64,000 nucleotides of DNA from Stutzerimonas kunmingensis (lineage in GTDB: Bacteria; Pseudomonadota; Gammaproteobacteria; Pseudomonadales; Pseudomonadaceae), in contig NZ_CP090366.1 in NCBI RefSeq assembly GCF_021432085.1, positions 1,674,001 to 1,738,000 on the forward strand, given 5' to 3'. A program made the position numbers and the translations under genes. The notes below the pieces were generated by a model, which was not told the origin of the DNA, did not search any database, and saw only the letters and a list, made by a program, of their open reading frames with translations. This document shows positions 1-7,458 of this stretch, piece by piece; the stretch's first letter is position 1, and each line of letters starts with the position of its first letter.

Positions 1-359
1 TTGGCCAGGCCGTGGCCAAGGTCATCATCAACTCGCGTACCGGCACCATCGTGATCGGCCAGAACGTGCGGGTTCAGCCTGCTGCCGTCACCCACGGCAG
101 CCTGACCGTCACCATCAGCGAAGATCCACAGGTGAGCCAGCCGGAGCCCTTCTCGGATGGTCAGACCGTCGTCGTGCCCAACAGCAAGGTAAAAGCCGAT
201 CAGGAAGCCAAGCCGATGTTCAAGTTCGGCCCGGGTACCACGCTGGATGAAATCGTCCGGGCGGTGAACCAGGTGGGCGCTGCGCCCAGCGACCTGATGG
301 CAATTCTTGAAGCACTGAAGCAGGCTGGCGCTCTGCAAGCCGACCTGATCGTGATCTAA
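1..359 (+). CDS. flgI: Flagellar P-ring protein FlgI, 3' part
   Basis: This is the C-terminal part of FlgI, which forms the periplasmic P ring around the flagellar rod in the peptidoglycan layer. The reading frame is open from the first base of the window, so the start lies upstream. The visible 119 residues contain the conserved [16 protein letters not shown] segment and the family's C-terminal stretch with [11 protein letters not shown] and the end LQADLIVI. flgJ follows after 10 bases and flgK and flgL continue on the same strand, which fits the flgI-flgJ-flgK-flgL order of pseudomonad flagellar operons. The internal GTG at base 12 is not the real start. Confidence 0.96.
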   Translation, partial: GQAVAKVIINSRTGTIVIGQNVRVQPAAVTHGSLTVTISEDPQVSQPEPFSDGQTVVVPNSKVKADQEAKPMFKFGPGTTLDEIVRAVNQVGAAPSDLMAILEALKQAGALQADLIVI

Positions 360-369
360 GGGCAGGGAT

Positions 370-1542
370 ATGGAAAATCGTCTCGGAAGCGGAGCGCGCG
401 GCCTCGACAGCGGCAGCTACAACGACCTCAATCGTCTCAGCCAGCTCAAAGTTGGCAAGGATCGGGACGGTGAGGAGAACGTGCGCAAGGTTGCGCAGGA
501 GTTCGAGTCGTTGTTTCTCAACGAAATGCTCAAGTCGATGCGTTCGGCAACCGAAGTGCTGGCCAAGGACAACCCGCTGAACAGTCAGGCCAGCAAGCAG
601 TACCAGGATATGTATGACCAGCAGCTGTCTGTCAGTCTTTCGAAGGAAGGCGGTGGCATCGGGCTGGCGGACGTACTGGTGCGCCAGTTGAGCAAGCAGA
701 CCGAAACCGCGACACGCAACAATCCGTTTGCCCAGGTTGCGCAGACCGAAGGCGCCGCATGGCCGAGCAAGCCGGCCGCTGCCGTCGAGTCCGCACGAGA
801 TGATTCCCGGTTGCTGAATCAGCGTCGTCTTGCGTTACCAGGCCGGGCGATCGAGCGGCAAGTGGCAGATGTATCGGCGACTGCGCAGAAACCTGCCGCA
901 GAAGGTGTGCAGCCTCTGGTCGACCTCGATTGGAAACCCGCCACGGCGTTCGTGCCCCCCAAGGACAAGCCGTTGGTCGTCAACGGTGTCGAGAAAAGTG
1001 CGCCCAACGCGCCGAGCAAGACGCGGTTCAATTCGTCCGAGGAGTTCATCGCCACCATGCTGCCCATGGCAGAGAAGGCGGCCGAACGCCTGGGCATCGA
1101 GCCGCGTTTCCTGGTCGCACAAGCTGCGCTGGAGACCGGCTGGGGTAAATCCATGATCCGTCAGAAGGACGGCAGCAACAGCCACAACCTGTTCGGCATC
1201 AAGGCGACCGGGTGGAAAGGGGATTCGGCTACCGTGATGACCACCGAGTACGTCAACGGTACGGCAACCCGCGAGAGAGCGGGCTTCCGCGCCTACGATT
1301 CGTTCGAGCAGAGCTTCGACGACTTCGTCAGCCTGCTGGAAAACAACGACCGTTATCGGACCGCCATTCAGGTGGCGAGCAATACCGGCGATTCGGAACG
1401 CTTCGTCAAGGAGCTGCAGAAAGCCGGCTACGCCACCGACCCACAATACGCGCGCAAGATCAGCCAGATCGCCCGCAAGATGCAGACCTACCAGACCGTT
1501 GCCGACGCGAATTCGGTGCCCGCCATGCGGACCAGAGGCTAA
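370..1542 (+). CDS. flgJ: Flagellar rod assembly protein / muramidase FlgJ
   Basis: FlgJ caps the growing flagellar rod and cuts peptidoglycan so the rod can pass through. The 390-residue protein has the usual two parts. Residues about 30-110 form the rod-binding domain (EFESLFLNEMLKSMR, then GGIGLADVLVRQL). Residues about 220-380 form the glucosaminidase domain, with the likely catalytic Glu255 in AQAALETGWGK and the NLFGIKA motif. A linker rich in Ala and Pro joins them. It begins at an ATG 10 bases after flgI and ends 3 bases before flgK, so it is in the same operon. Confidence 0.96.
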   Translation: MENRLGSGARGLDSGSYNDLNRLSQLKVGKDRDGEENVRKVAQEFESLFLNEMLKSMRSATEVLAKDNPLNSQASKQYQDMYDQQLSVSLSKEGGGIGLADVLVRQLSKQTETATRNNPFAQVAQTEGAAWPSKPAAAVESARDDSRLLNQRRLALPGRAIERQVADVSATAQKPAAEGVQPLVDLDWKPATAFVPPKDKPLVVNGVEKSAPNAPSKTRFNSSEEFIATMLPMAEKAAERLGIEPRFLVAQAALETGWGKSMIRQKDGSNSHNLFGIKATGWKGDSATVMTTEYVNGTATRERAGFRAYDSFEQSFDDFVSLLENNDRYRTAIQVASNTGDSERFVKELQKAGYATDPQYARKISQIARKMQTYQTVADANSVPAMRTRG

Positions 1543-1545
1543 ATC

Positions 1546-3582
1546 ATGGCTGACCTATTGAGCATTGGCCTTTCCGGCCTGTCTGCCAGCAAAACCCAAC
1601 TTTCCATCACCGGACACAACATCACGAACGTCAACACGCCTGGCTATAGCCGCCAGGATGCGAGCCAGGCGACACGCTCGCCGCAGTTCAGCGGTGCCGG
1701 TTACATTGGATCGGGTACCTCGCTGGTAGACGTGCGTCGCTCCTACAGCGAATTTCTCACCAGCCAGCTGCGTAGCAGCACATCGCTGAACAGTGATGTC
1801 AAGGCTTACAAAAGCCAGATCGATCAGCTCGATTCATTGCTGGCTGGCACCACCACCGGTATCACGCCTTCGCTGCAAAAGTTCTTCTCGGCCTTGCAGA
1901 CAGCTGCCGAGGACCCGGCGAATATCCCGGCGCGCCAGCTGGTGCTGGCGGAGGCTGAGGGATTGGCGCGGCGTTTTAATACCGTATACGACCGACTATC
2001 CGAGCAGAACAGTTTCACCAACAAGCAGATGTCCGCTGTCACTGATCAGGTGAATCGTCTGGCAGGCAGCATCGGTAGCCTCAACGAGGCTATTGCCATC
2101 GCCGCGGCCAACGGCAAGCAGCCGAACGATCTGCTCGACGCCCGTGACGAGGCTGTTCGGCAGTTATCGGGCTACATCGGCGTGACGGTTGTTCCTCAGG
2201 ATGACAGTAGCTTCAACGTATTCATCGGCAGCGGCCAGCCGCTGGTCGTGGGCAGTACGGTAGCCAAGCTGGAGGTCGTGCCAGGGCAGGGCGACCCGAA
2301 CCGTCATGAAGTGCAGTTCATCAGTGGTGGCTCGCGGCAGGGCATCACCTCGCAGATTACCGGCGGCGAACTCGGCGGGCTGATTCGCTATCGCGAGGAA
2401 GTGCTGGATTCGACCATGAACTCCCTGGGGCGCCTTTCGCTGGCCGTCAGTGATCAGGTAAATACTCAGCTGCGGCAGGGGCTGGATCTGAAAGGTGGCG
2501 TGGGGGAGGCACTGTTTGGCAATTACAACGAGCCCGCGTTGGCCAAGTTGCGCGTCAATGCATTTGCCGGGAACAGCAACGCGCAGCCAGTGCTGAACAT
2601 CACAGACACCAGCGTGCTCACCACCAGCGATTATCTGATGGAGTATGACGCGAGCGGCCCCAAAGTCAGACGGCTGAGCGACAACCAGCTGATGACCGTA
2701 ACGGAGAGCCCGGCCGGCACGCTGTCGATAGCAGACAAGAATGGTGTCGACCAGGGCTTCCAGGTTGTTCTCGGTAATCCCGCCCCCGCTGTAGGCGACA
2801 AGTTCAGCCTGCAGCCTACGCGACGTGGTGCGGCTGACATCAAGGCGACGCTGGATCAGGCCGATCAACTGGCCTTTGCCGCCCCGGTACGCGCGGAAAG
2901 CAATTTGCAGAACGCTGGTACCGGTGCGATTGGCCAGCCCGACATGACGTCCGGGCCTTCGCCGATCAGTATTTCGGCACTGCAGGGGTTGTTCGGCAGC
3001 AATGGAGCGACGCTTACTTTCACCGAGCCGGACACCGTAACGATTACGGGTGGCACTGCGCAATTTCGGAGTGTGGACGACAGCACTACGCCGCCGACGG
3101 TCAGTTACTCGGCGACCGCTACCATCCAGCCAGGACAAAGCAATTCGCTGGTGGTGGGTGATGCCAATTACCAGTTCGAGTTTTCTCTGAGCGGTACGCC
3201 GAAGGATAACGACAGGTTTGCGATGGCGTTCAACCAGAGCGGCGTCTCGGATAACCGCAATGCGCTGAAGCTGGTCGATCTGCAAACGAAGCAGACAGTA
3301 GGCGTGGATGCGGCTGTGAATGGCTCCGGCTTCAGTTTTACCGATGGCTACGGCGAACTGGTCGAGCGCGTCGGTACGCTGACGGCACAAGCGCGGATGG
3401 ATAGCGAAGCAACGGGCTCGATTCTCAAGCAGGCTACGGACAACCGCGATTCACTCTCGGCTGTGAACCTGGACGAGGAAGCCGCCAACCTGATCAAGTT
3501 CGAGCAGTACTACAACGCTTCGGCCCAGATCATTCAAGTTGCCCGCTCCTTGTTCGATACATTGATCAGCTCCTTCAGGTAA
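1546..3582 (+). CDS. flgK: Flagellar hook-associated protein FlgK
   Basis: FlgK (HAP1) forms the first junction zone between hook and filament. The 678-residue protein starts with the conserved LSIGLSGLSASKTQLSITGH and NITNVNTPGYSRQ heptad region. It ends with the matching C-terminal coiled-coil, NLDEEAANLIKFEQYYNASAQ and LFDTLISSFR, which pairs with the N terminus in the assembled filament. The variable middle part (residues about 330-560) carries the surface domains. The length is typical of Pseudomonas FlgK. It lies 3 bases after flgJ and 11 bases before flgL. Confidence 0.97.
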   Translation: MADLLSIGLSGLSASKTQLSITGHNITNVNTPGYSRQDASQATRSPQFSGAGYIGSGTSLVDVRRSYSEFLTSQLRSSTSLNSDVKAYKSQIDQLDSLLAGTTTGITPSLQKFFSALQTAAEDPANIPARQLVLAEAEGLARRFNTVYDRLSEQNSFTNKQMSAVTDQVNRLAGSIGSLNEAIAIAAANGKQPNDLLDARDEAVRQLSGYIGVTVVPQDDSSFNVFIGSGQPLVVGSTVAKLEVVPGQGDPNRHEVQFISGGSRQGITSQITGGELGGLIRYREEVLDSTMNSLGRLSLAVSDQVNTQLRQGLDLKGGVGEALFGNYNEPALAKLRVNAFAGNSNAQPVLNITDTSVLTTSDYLMEYDASGPKVRRLSDNQLMTVTESPAGTLSIADKNGVDQGFQVVLGNPAPAVGDKFSLQPTRRGAADIKATLDQADQLAFAAPVRAESNLQNAGTGAIGQPDMTSGPSPISISALQGLFGSNGATLTFTEPDTVTITGGTAQFRSVDDSTTPPTVSYSATATIQPGQSNSLVVGDANYQFEFSLSGTPKDNDRFAMAFNQSGVSDNRNALKLVDLQTKQTVGVDAAVNGSGFSFTDGYGELVERVGTLTAQARMDSEATGSILKQATDNRDSLSAVNLDEEAANLIKFEQYYNASAQIIQVARSLFDTLISSFR

Positions 3583-3593
3583 TAGGTCGCCTT

Positions 3594-4868
3594 ATGCGCA
3601 TTTCCACCCTGCAAGCATTCAATAACGGCGTCGCCGGACTGCAGCGCAACTACGCCAATGCGACTCGCACTCAGGAGCAGATCAGTACCGGCAATCGCAT
3701 TCTTACGCCAGCTGACGACCCGGTTGCGTCGGTGCGTCTATTGCAGTTGGAGCAGCAGCAAAACGTCCTGAGCCAGTACAACTCCAACCTGACTGCGGCG
3801 AAGAACAGCCTTACTCAGGAGGAGGTGACGCTCAACTCGGTGAACACCGTACTGCAGCGGGTACGTGAGCTTGCCGGGCAGGCGGGGAACGGCGCGCTGA
3901 GTACAGAAGATCGCAAGTCAATTGCAGCGGAGCTGACCGAGCGCGAAGACGAGCTGTTGTCATTGATGAACACCCGCAATGCGAGGGGCGAGTATCTGTT
4001 CTCCGGCTTTCAGGGCAAGACACAACCGTTCGTACGCGACGGGAGTGGTAGCTACAGCTACGAGGGCGATGAGGGCCAGCGCAAGCTGCAGATCGCCAGT
4101 TCACTCAATATTGCTATCAGCGACAACGGTAAAGCCGTGTTTGAGAATGTCGTCAATGCTGGTAGATACGAGAGCGCGATCGATCTGTCTTCTGCGCTAC
4201 CTGGCTCAACGTTGAGTGTTTCCGCTCCCCTGGTTCAGGACGAGGTGGCCGTGGCCGCGACCCCGGCTTTCCCGGCTGCCGGGGTCGGTATTCACTTCAT
4301 GTCGGCGACCGAATACGTGGTCTATGACCTAGCCAACCCCCCAGCGGATTTTTCCGATCCTTACGCCGATCCTGATCAGGTGCTGTACTCCGGCGTAGTA
4401 GATGGGGATAAGAAAACCGCCGATGAGCTCGTCTTTCGTGGAGTGATGGTCAAGTTCGACGGTGTGCCTACCGGTGGCGAGTCCATAGAGGTCACGCTGG
4501 ATGCAGGTGCTCAGAAGCAAGGCATATTGGGCACCATCGCAAGCCTGCGAAAAGCGCTGGAAGCCCCCTCCTCGAGCAATACGGATATTCGTGACGCCGT
4601 AGCGGTAAGTCTGACCAACCTGGACCACGGCATGATCAGCGTCGACGCCGCTCGCGGCAACATCGGCGCGCGTCTGAACGTGATCGAAACAACGCAGACC
4701 GACAACGAGGACGTGGCTCTGGTTAACAAATCGGTCCAGGCCGAGCTGCGTGAGCTGGACTACGCAGAGGCGCTGTCCCGGCTGTCGTTCCAGACCGTCA
4801 TCCTTGAGGCTACGCAGCAGAGCTATGTAAAGATCAGCGGCCTGAATCTGTTCAACGCCATGCGCTGA
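3594..4868 (+). CDS. flgL: Flagellar hook-associated protein FlgL
   Basis: FlgL (HAP3) is the second junction protein, linking FlgK to the flagellin filament. The 424-residue sequence has the flagellin-like N terminus (MRISTLQAFNNGVAGLQRNY, ISTGNRILTPADDPVA) and the flagellin-like C terminus (LSRLSFQTVILEATQQSYVKI, LNLFNAMR). A variable insert occupies the middle, as in other pseudomonad FlgL proteins. It is the last gene of the operon, because a stem-loop with a T tract follows 6 bases after the stop. No flagellin or glycosyltransferase gene follows here. Confidence 0.96.
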   Translation: MRISTLQAFNNGVAGLQRNYANATRTQEQISTGNRILTPADDPVASVRLLQLEQQQNVLSQYNSNLTAAKNSLTQEEVTLNSVNTVLQRVRELAGQAGNGALSTEDRKSIAAELTEREDELLSLMNTRNARGEYLFSGFQGKTQPFVRDGSGSYSYEGDEGQRKLQIASSLNIAISDNGKAVFENVVNAGRYESAIDLSSALPGSTLSVSAPLVQDEVAVAATPAFPAAGVGIHFMSATEYVVYDLANPPADFSDPYADPDQVLYSGVVDGDKKTADELVFRGVMVKFDGVPTGGESIEVTLDAGAQKQGILGTIASLRKALEAPSSSNTDIRDAVAVSLTNLDHGMISVDAARGNIGARLNVIETTQTDNEDVALVNKSVQAELRELDYAEALSRLSFQTVILEATQQSYVKISGLNLFNAMR

Positions 4869-4873
4869 GCTTG

Positions 4874-4904
4874 ACGAGGTTCGCAAATATGCAACCTCGT
4901 TTTT
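4874..4904 (+). terminator. Intrinsic terminator after flgL
   Basis: The arms ACGAGGTT and AACCTCGT, extended inward by GC/GC past a bulged C, form a hairpin followed by TTTT. It starts 6 bases after the flgL stop codon and probably ends the flagellar operon transcript. Confidence 0.8.
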
Positions 4905-4990
4905 GACATCAGCTGGCAGGCGACTAGATTGGCTGGCGCGGAGCAGGAAGTCCCGCGAACGAATACTTTGGTTTTCATAAGGACGTGATT

Positions 4991-5302
4991 ATGCGTAAAG
5001 CTATTCTTACCGCTGCGGCATTCGCCGTACTCTCCGGCTTTTCTTTCGGTGGCTATGCCGCCACTCAGGCACAACCTGCCCCGACAGCTGTGGCTGTCGC
5101 CCCGGCCCCAGTGAACCTCAATGCTGCCGATGCTGAGACGCTTTCCCGTGAGCTGAGAGGCATCGGTGAAACCAAGGCAAAAGCAATCATCGCTTATCGG
5201 GAAGAGCATGGCCCGTTCAGCTCGGTAGATGAGCTGCTCGAGGTAAAAGGCATCGGCTCGGCGACTCTCGACAAGATTCGTGGGCAGCTCAGCATTCAGT
5301 AA
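4991..5302 (+). CDS. Exported ComEA-like helix-hairpin-helix protein
   Basis: This is a small protein of 103 residues. It has a signal peptide (MRKAILTAAAFAVLSGF, cleavage near GYAA) and an Ala/Pro/Val linker. A C-terminal double helix-hairpin-helix domain follows, from about residue 40, with VNLNAADAETLSREL, GIGETKAKAIIAYREEHG and VKGIGSATLDKI. The family binds double-stranded DNA without sequence preference, and ComEA members pull transforming DNA into the periplasm. The ATG at 4991 is preferred over the GTG two codons earlier because it gives a normal signal peptide and a GGA-type ribosome site at proper distance. It is a single-gene unit with its own terminator. Confidence 0.85.
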   Translation: MRKAILTAAAFAVLSGFSFGGYAATQAQPAPTAVAVAPAPVNLNAADAETLSRELRGIGETKAKAIIAYREEHGPFSSVDELLEVKGIGSATLDKIRGQLSIQ

Positions 5303-5310
5303 GGTTTTGG

Positions 5311-5341
5311 GAGGTCGATCGCAATGATCGACCTCTTTTTT
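5311..5341 (+). terminator. Intrinsic terminator of the ComEA-like gene
   Basis: A perfect 10-base stem (GAGGTCGATC with GATCGACCTC) around a 5-base loop is followed by six T. It begins 8 bases after the stop codon. Confidence 0.93.
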
Positions 5342-5446
5342 GATTCTCACGTGGAATGTTCTTCCCTCAATTCCTAGCCCCCGGAAGTTCGAACGCCCTG
5401 TGTCGTCGTCAGTCAAAGTGCTTGTAAAGGCATTGACAATCCGTGG

Positions 5447-5455
5447 TTATACACA
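5447..5455 (+). promoter_or_regulatory. DnaA-box match (TTATACACA)
   Basis: The nonamer fits the TTATNCACA DnaA-box consensus exactly. One such match is expected now and then by chance. It gains weight only from the two further sites about 170 bases away in the same spacer. Confidence 0.4.
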
Positions 5456-5623
5456 TTCGGAATAGATCGCGGCGTGTCCTGCAGGCATGTTTCAATACAA
5501 TTTCAGCATGATCGTAACCTATTGATTCTTAAGGCGTTAAGCGGCTGGATAAAAAAACACCGATCTGTTGGGCGGCCCCGTAAACAGGGCCTTAGCGGCA
5601 ACCATCCATAAACTGTTCACAAG

Positions 5624-5648
5624 GTTATCCACAGCTTCGGTGGATAAC
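5624..5648. promoter_or_regulatory. Inverted pair of DnaA-box sequences
   Basis: TTATCCACA (5625-5633) is a perfect DnaA box. Seven bases after the GTTATCCAC arm lies its inverted partner GTGGATAAC (5640-5648), one base from a second box in the opposite orientation. The two 9-base arms form a perfect inverted repeat. The site is about 40 bases before the start of the YkvA-type gene, so it could be a DnaA-controlled promoter element or a DnaA-titrating site. It could also be a simple hairpin. Confidence 0.45.
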
Positions 5649-5689
5649 ATTCACGAGGTCAGGGATGACGCAGGCTGGAGGCAACCCAG

Positions 5690-6139
5690 ATGAAGGCTCC
5701 CTGGAATTTCATCCGATATTTTCCGCTCGCGCAGCGTCTGATCAAACGCGGAAAGATCCCCGCGTTGCTCTTCGCGGTGGCTCGCAAATCCTCTTCGAAA
5801 AGAGGGCTGTTCAACGGATTGCGAGAAGATCTGGCTCTTTTACAGGCGCTTTGCGTAGCCTGGTGGCGTGGCGAGTATCGGGCCATCAGTCCTAATGCAT
5901 TGATAGCTGTGGTGGCCGGCTTGCTCTACTTCCTGTCGCCAATCGACGCCATCCCGGATTGGCTGCCTGGTCTTGGGTTCGTCGACGATCTGGCTGTGCT
6001 GGGCTGGGTAATGCGCAAGTGGTCTGGTGAGTTGGAGGCGTTCAAGGTCTGGAGGCAGGCCCAGACTGCGGATCGGCAGGCATCGCTTCAACGCTTGCCT
6101 GCGTTGGACGAACCGAAGGCCGGCGGCCAGCCGAGCTGA
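5690..6139 (+). CDS. YkvA-type DUF1232 membrane protein
   Basis: This 149-residue protein carries the DUF1232 signature in its middle, around residues 65-100: ALIAVVAGLLYFLSPIDAIPDWLPGLGFVDDLAVLGWV. The family has one or two membrane segments with the SPIDxIPD motif, and its function is unknown. A basic N terminus (RLIKRGKIPALLFAVARK) precedes it, and the C-terminal tail is hydrophilic. The ATG at 5690 is supported by GGAGG eight bases upstream. It appears to be a single gene. Confidence 0.85.
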   Translation: MKAPWNFIRYFPLAQRLIKRGKIPALLFAVARKSSSKRGLFNGLREDLALLQALCVAWWRGEYRAISPNALIAVVAGLLYFLSPIDAIPDWLPGLGFVDDLAVLGWVMRKWSGELEAFKVWRQAQTADRQASLQRLPALDEPKAGGQPS

Positions 6140-6296
6140 TAGCAGCGGCGTGTGTAGCCGCCGTTTGTCGGTGCCGGATGAGCATTTGCGGTCTCTATCC
6201 CGATTCACTAACGCATGCGGCAGGTTGGTAGCTTCAAGGAGCGGCAAGGGCTGTTAAGATTCCGCATCTGATCGAAGACGCCTGGGGAAAATACGG

Positions 6297-6626
6297 ATGA
6301 ATGTACAGGTCATCATGCGTGACGGCTCGCCGGAATACGCCGTACTGCCGTGGGACGAGTACCAGGCGCTTTTGAATGCGGTCGGTGTCAAATCGGCCGT
6401 TGCCACTGATGTCGCACCCAGTGGCGCTCAGTCACGTCCATCCCTGGTCGAGCTGAGCGCTCTGCGTGAGGCCAAGGGGCTTTCACAAGAGGCGTTGGCG
6501 CGCGCTGTGGGGATCAGTCCAGCCTACCTGGGGCTGATCGAGGCGGGAGAGCGCGAACCCGATGCTGCGATTCGTCGAGCACTGGCACGTGCGTTGGAAA
6601 TTGCCGGCTGGGAGGGCGACGCTTGA
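6297..6626 (+). CDS. XRE-family HTH regulator, antitoxin-like
   Basis: A 109-residue protein. Residues about 1-30 (MRDGSPEYAVLPWDEYQALL) resemble the short N-terminal domain of antitoxin-type regulators. Residues about 50-105 form a Cro/C1-type helix-turn-helix (LREAKGLSQEALARAVGISPAYLGLIEAGER). It probably binds DNA near its own promoter. It overlaps the next gene by 4 bases (ATGA-type junction), and that gene overlaps the Sel1 gene by 1 base, so the three are likely cotranscribed and translationally coupled. No toxin family was recognised in the partner, so a toxin-antitoxin role is only a possibility. Confidence 0.8.
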   Translation: MNVQVIMRDGSPEYAVLPWDEYQALLNAVGVKSAVATDVAPSGAQSRPSLVELSALREAKGLSQEALARAVGISPAYLGLIEAGEREPDAAIRRALARALEIAGWEGDA

Positions 6627-6991
6627 CGTCAGTATCCATCAGCCGGCACCACTGGCAGGCGCTGCTTGCCGAACTGGATGCCGCTCGCCGGCAGAGGCAT
6701 CTGGTGACCTACCGTGCGCTGGTCGAGCGGCTCCAGTTGCCCACACCCGCCATGCGAACCCTTACCGCCGCGCTGGAGCACCTCGCTGCGCTGGACGCCC
6801 GCTCGGAGCGCCCGTTGCGCAGCGCACTGGTCATCAGTCAGGGTGCTAGTCGTTTGCCCCGCACGGGTTTTTTCGAGTGTGCTGCGCGCTTGGGACGCTT
6901 CTCGGGGCCGGCGGACGGTGCCGCCGCTGCATCCTGGCATGCGGGAGAAGTGGCGCGCGTTTTCGAGTTCGTTTATTCGGAGGAGCTCTGA
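6623..6991 (+). CDS. Hypothetical protein, middle gene of an overlapping trio
   Basis: This 122-residue protein was not recognised. It starts MTSVSISRHHWQALLAEL and is mainly helical and Ala/Leu/Arg rich, with no signal peptide or membrane segment. A central part (YRALVERLQLPTPAMRTLTAALEHL) looks like a winged-helix or small helical fold, and 'RPLRSALVIS.....LPRTGFFECAARLGR' suggests a second small motif. It is joined at both ends by overlapping start and stop codons to an HTH regulator and a Sel1-repeat protein. That makes it a real gene despite the lack of family assignment. Confidence 0.7.
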   Translation: MTSVSISRHHWQALLAELDAARRQRHLVTYRALVERLQLPTPAMRTLTAALEHLAALDARSERPLRSALVISQGASRLPRTGFFECAARLGRFSGPADGAAAASWHAGEVARVFEFVYSEEL

Positions 6992-7458
6992 TGCTGGGCA
7001 GGCTGCGTGCAAGGCTCGGTTATTTAAGTGCCCGCAAATTGATGACGTCGCACTACGCGGTTCAGCAGCCGAAGATCTGGCGTTGGATGGAAGGGCAATT
7101 CGCGCGGATGGCGGCACTGGGCGACGTGGCGGCGCAGAGTTTCTACGGTCATATCCTGTATTTCCGCGGGCGCGGCTATGGTGCCAAGCTGGAAGGCGTT
7201 CGCCTTCTAAGGCTGGCGGCCAAGGCGGGAGATGTGAAAGCGGCATATCAGATGGGCGTCATCAGCCTCAGCGAAGATGCCTCCCACGGCCCGGATGGCA
7301 GTGAGGCGGCGCGCTGGTGGTCCCAAGCGGCCGAGGCAGGGCATCCACTGGCGGCGGTTCGTCTCGAGCAACTGTATCGTGCCGGCGGCCACGGCCTGGC
7401 CGCAGACCCCCAGCAGGCAGATCGTTACAAGGCGAAGGCGGAGCAACTGGGGTTGTAG
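6991..7458 (+). CDS. Sel1-repeat protein
   Basis: A 155-residue cytosolic protein with about three Sel1-like tetratricopeptide repeats, recognisable as AAQSFYGHILYFRG, LEGVRLLRLAAKAGDVKAAYQMGVI and AARWWSQAAEAGHPLAAVRLEQLYRAG. Such repeats form helical solenoids that mediate protein-protein contacts. The ATG sits in TGATG, overlapping the stop of the previous gene by one base. An in-frame ATG-less extension upstream is not needed. Its 3' end overlaps the convergent EAL-GGDEF gene by 34 bases. Confidence 0.85.
   Translation: MLGRLRARLGYLSARKLMTSHYAVQQPKIWRWMEGQFARMAALGDVAAQSFYGHILYFRGRGYGAKLEGVRLLRLAAKAGDVKAAYQMGVISLSEDASHGPDGSEAARWWSQAAEAGHPLAAVRLEQLYRAGGHGLAADPQQADRYKAKAEQLGL

Larger units (their letters stand above)
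5342..5689. other. AT-richer intergenic spacer with DnaA-box matches
   Basis: No convincing gene is seen in these 348 bases. The stretch is richer in A and T than its neighbours and includes a run of seven A. It holds three matches or near-matches to the DnaA box, listed separately, and a GGCCC/GGGCC hairpin without a T tract near 5572. A good ribosome site (GGAGG) about 8 bases before 5690 belongs to the next gene. Confidence 0.6.

Noticed and set aside
2164..3390. 408-codon open frame on the minus strand
   Set aside because: It sits inside flgK and shows no motifs.
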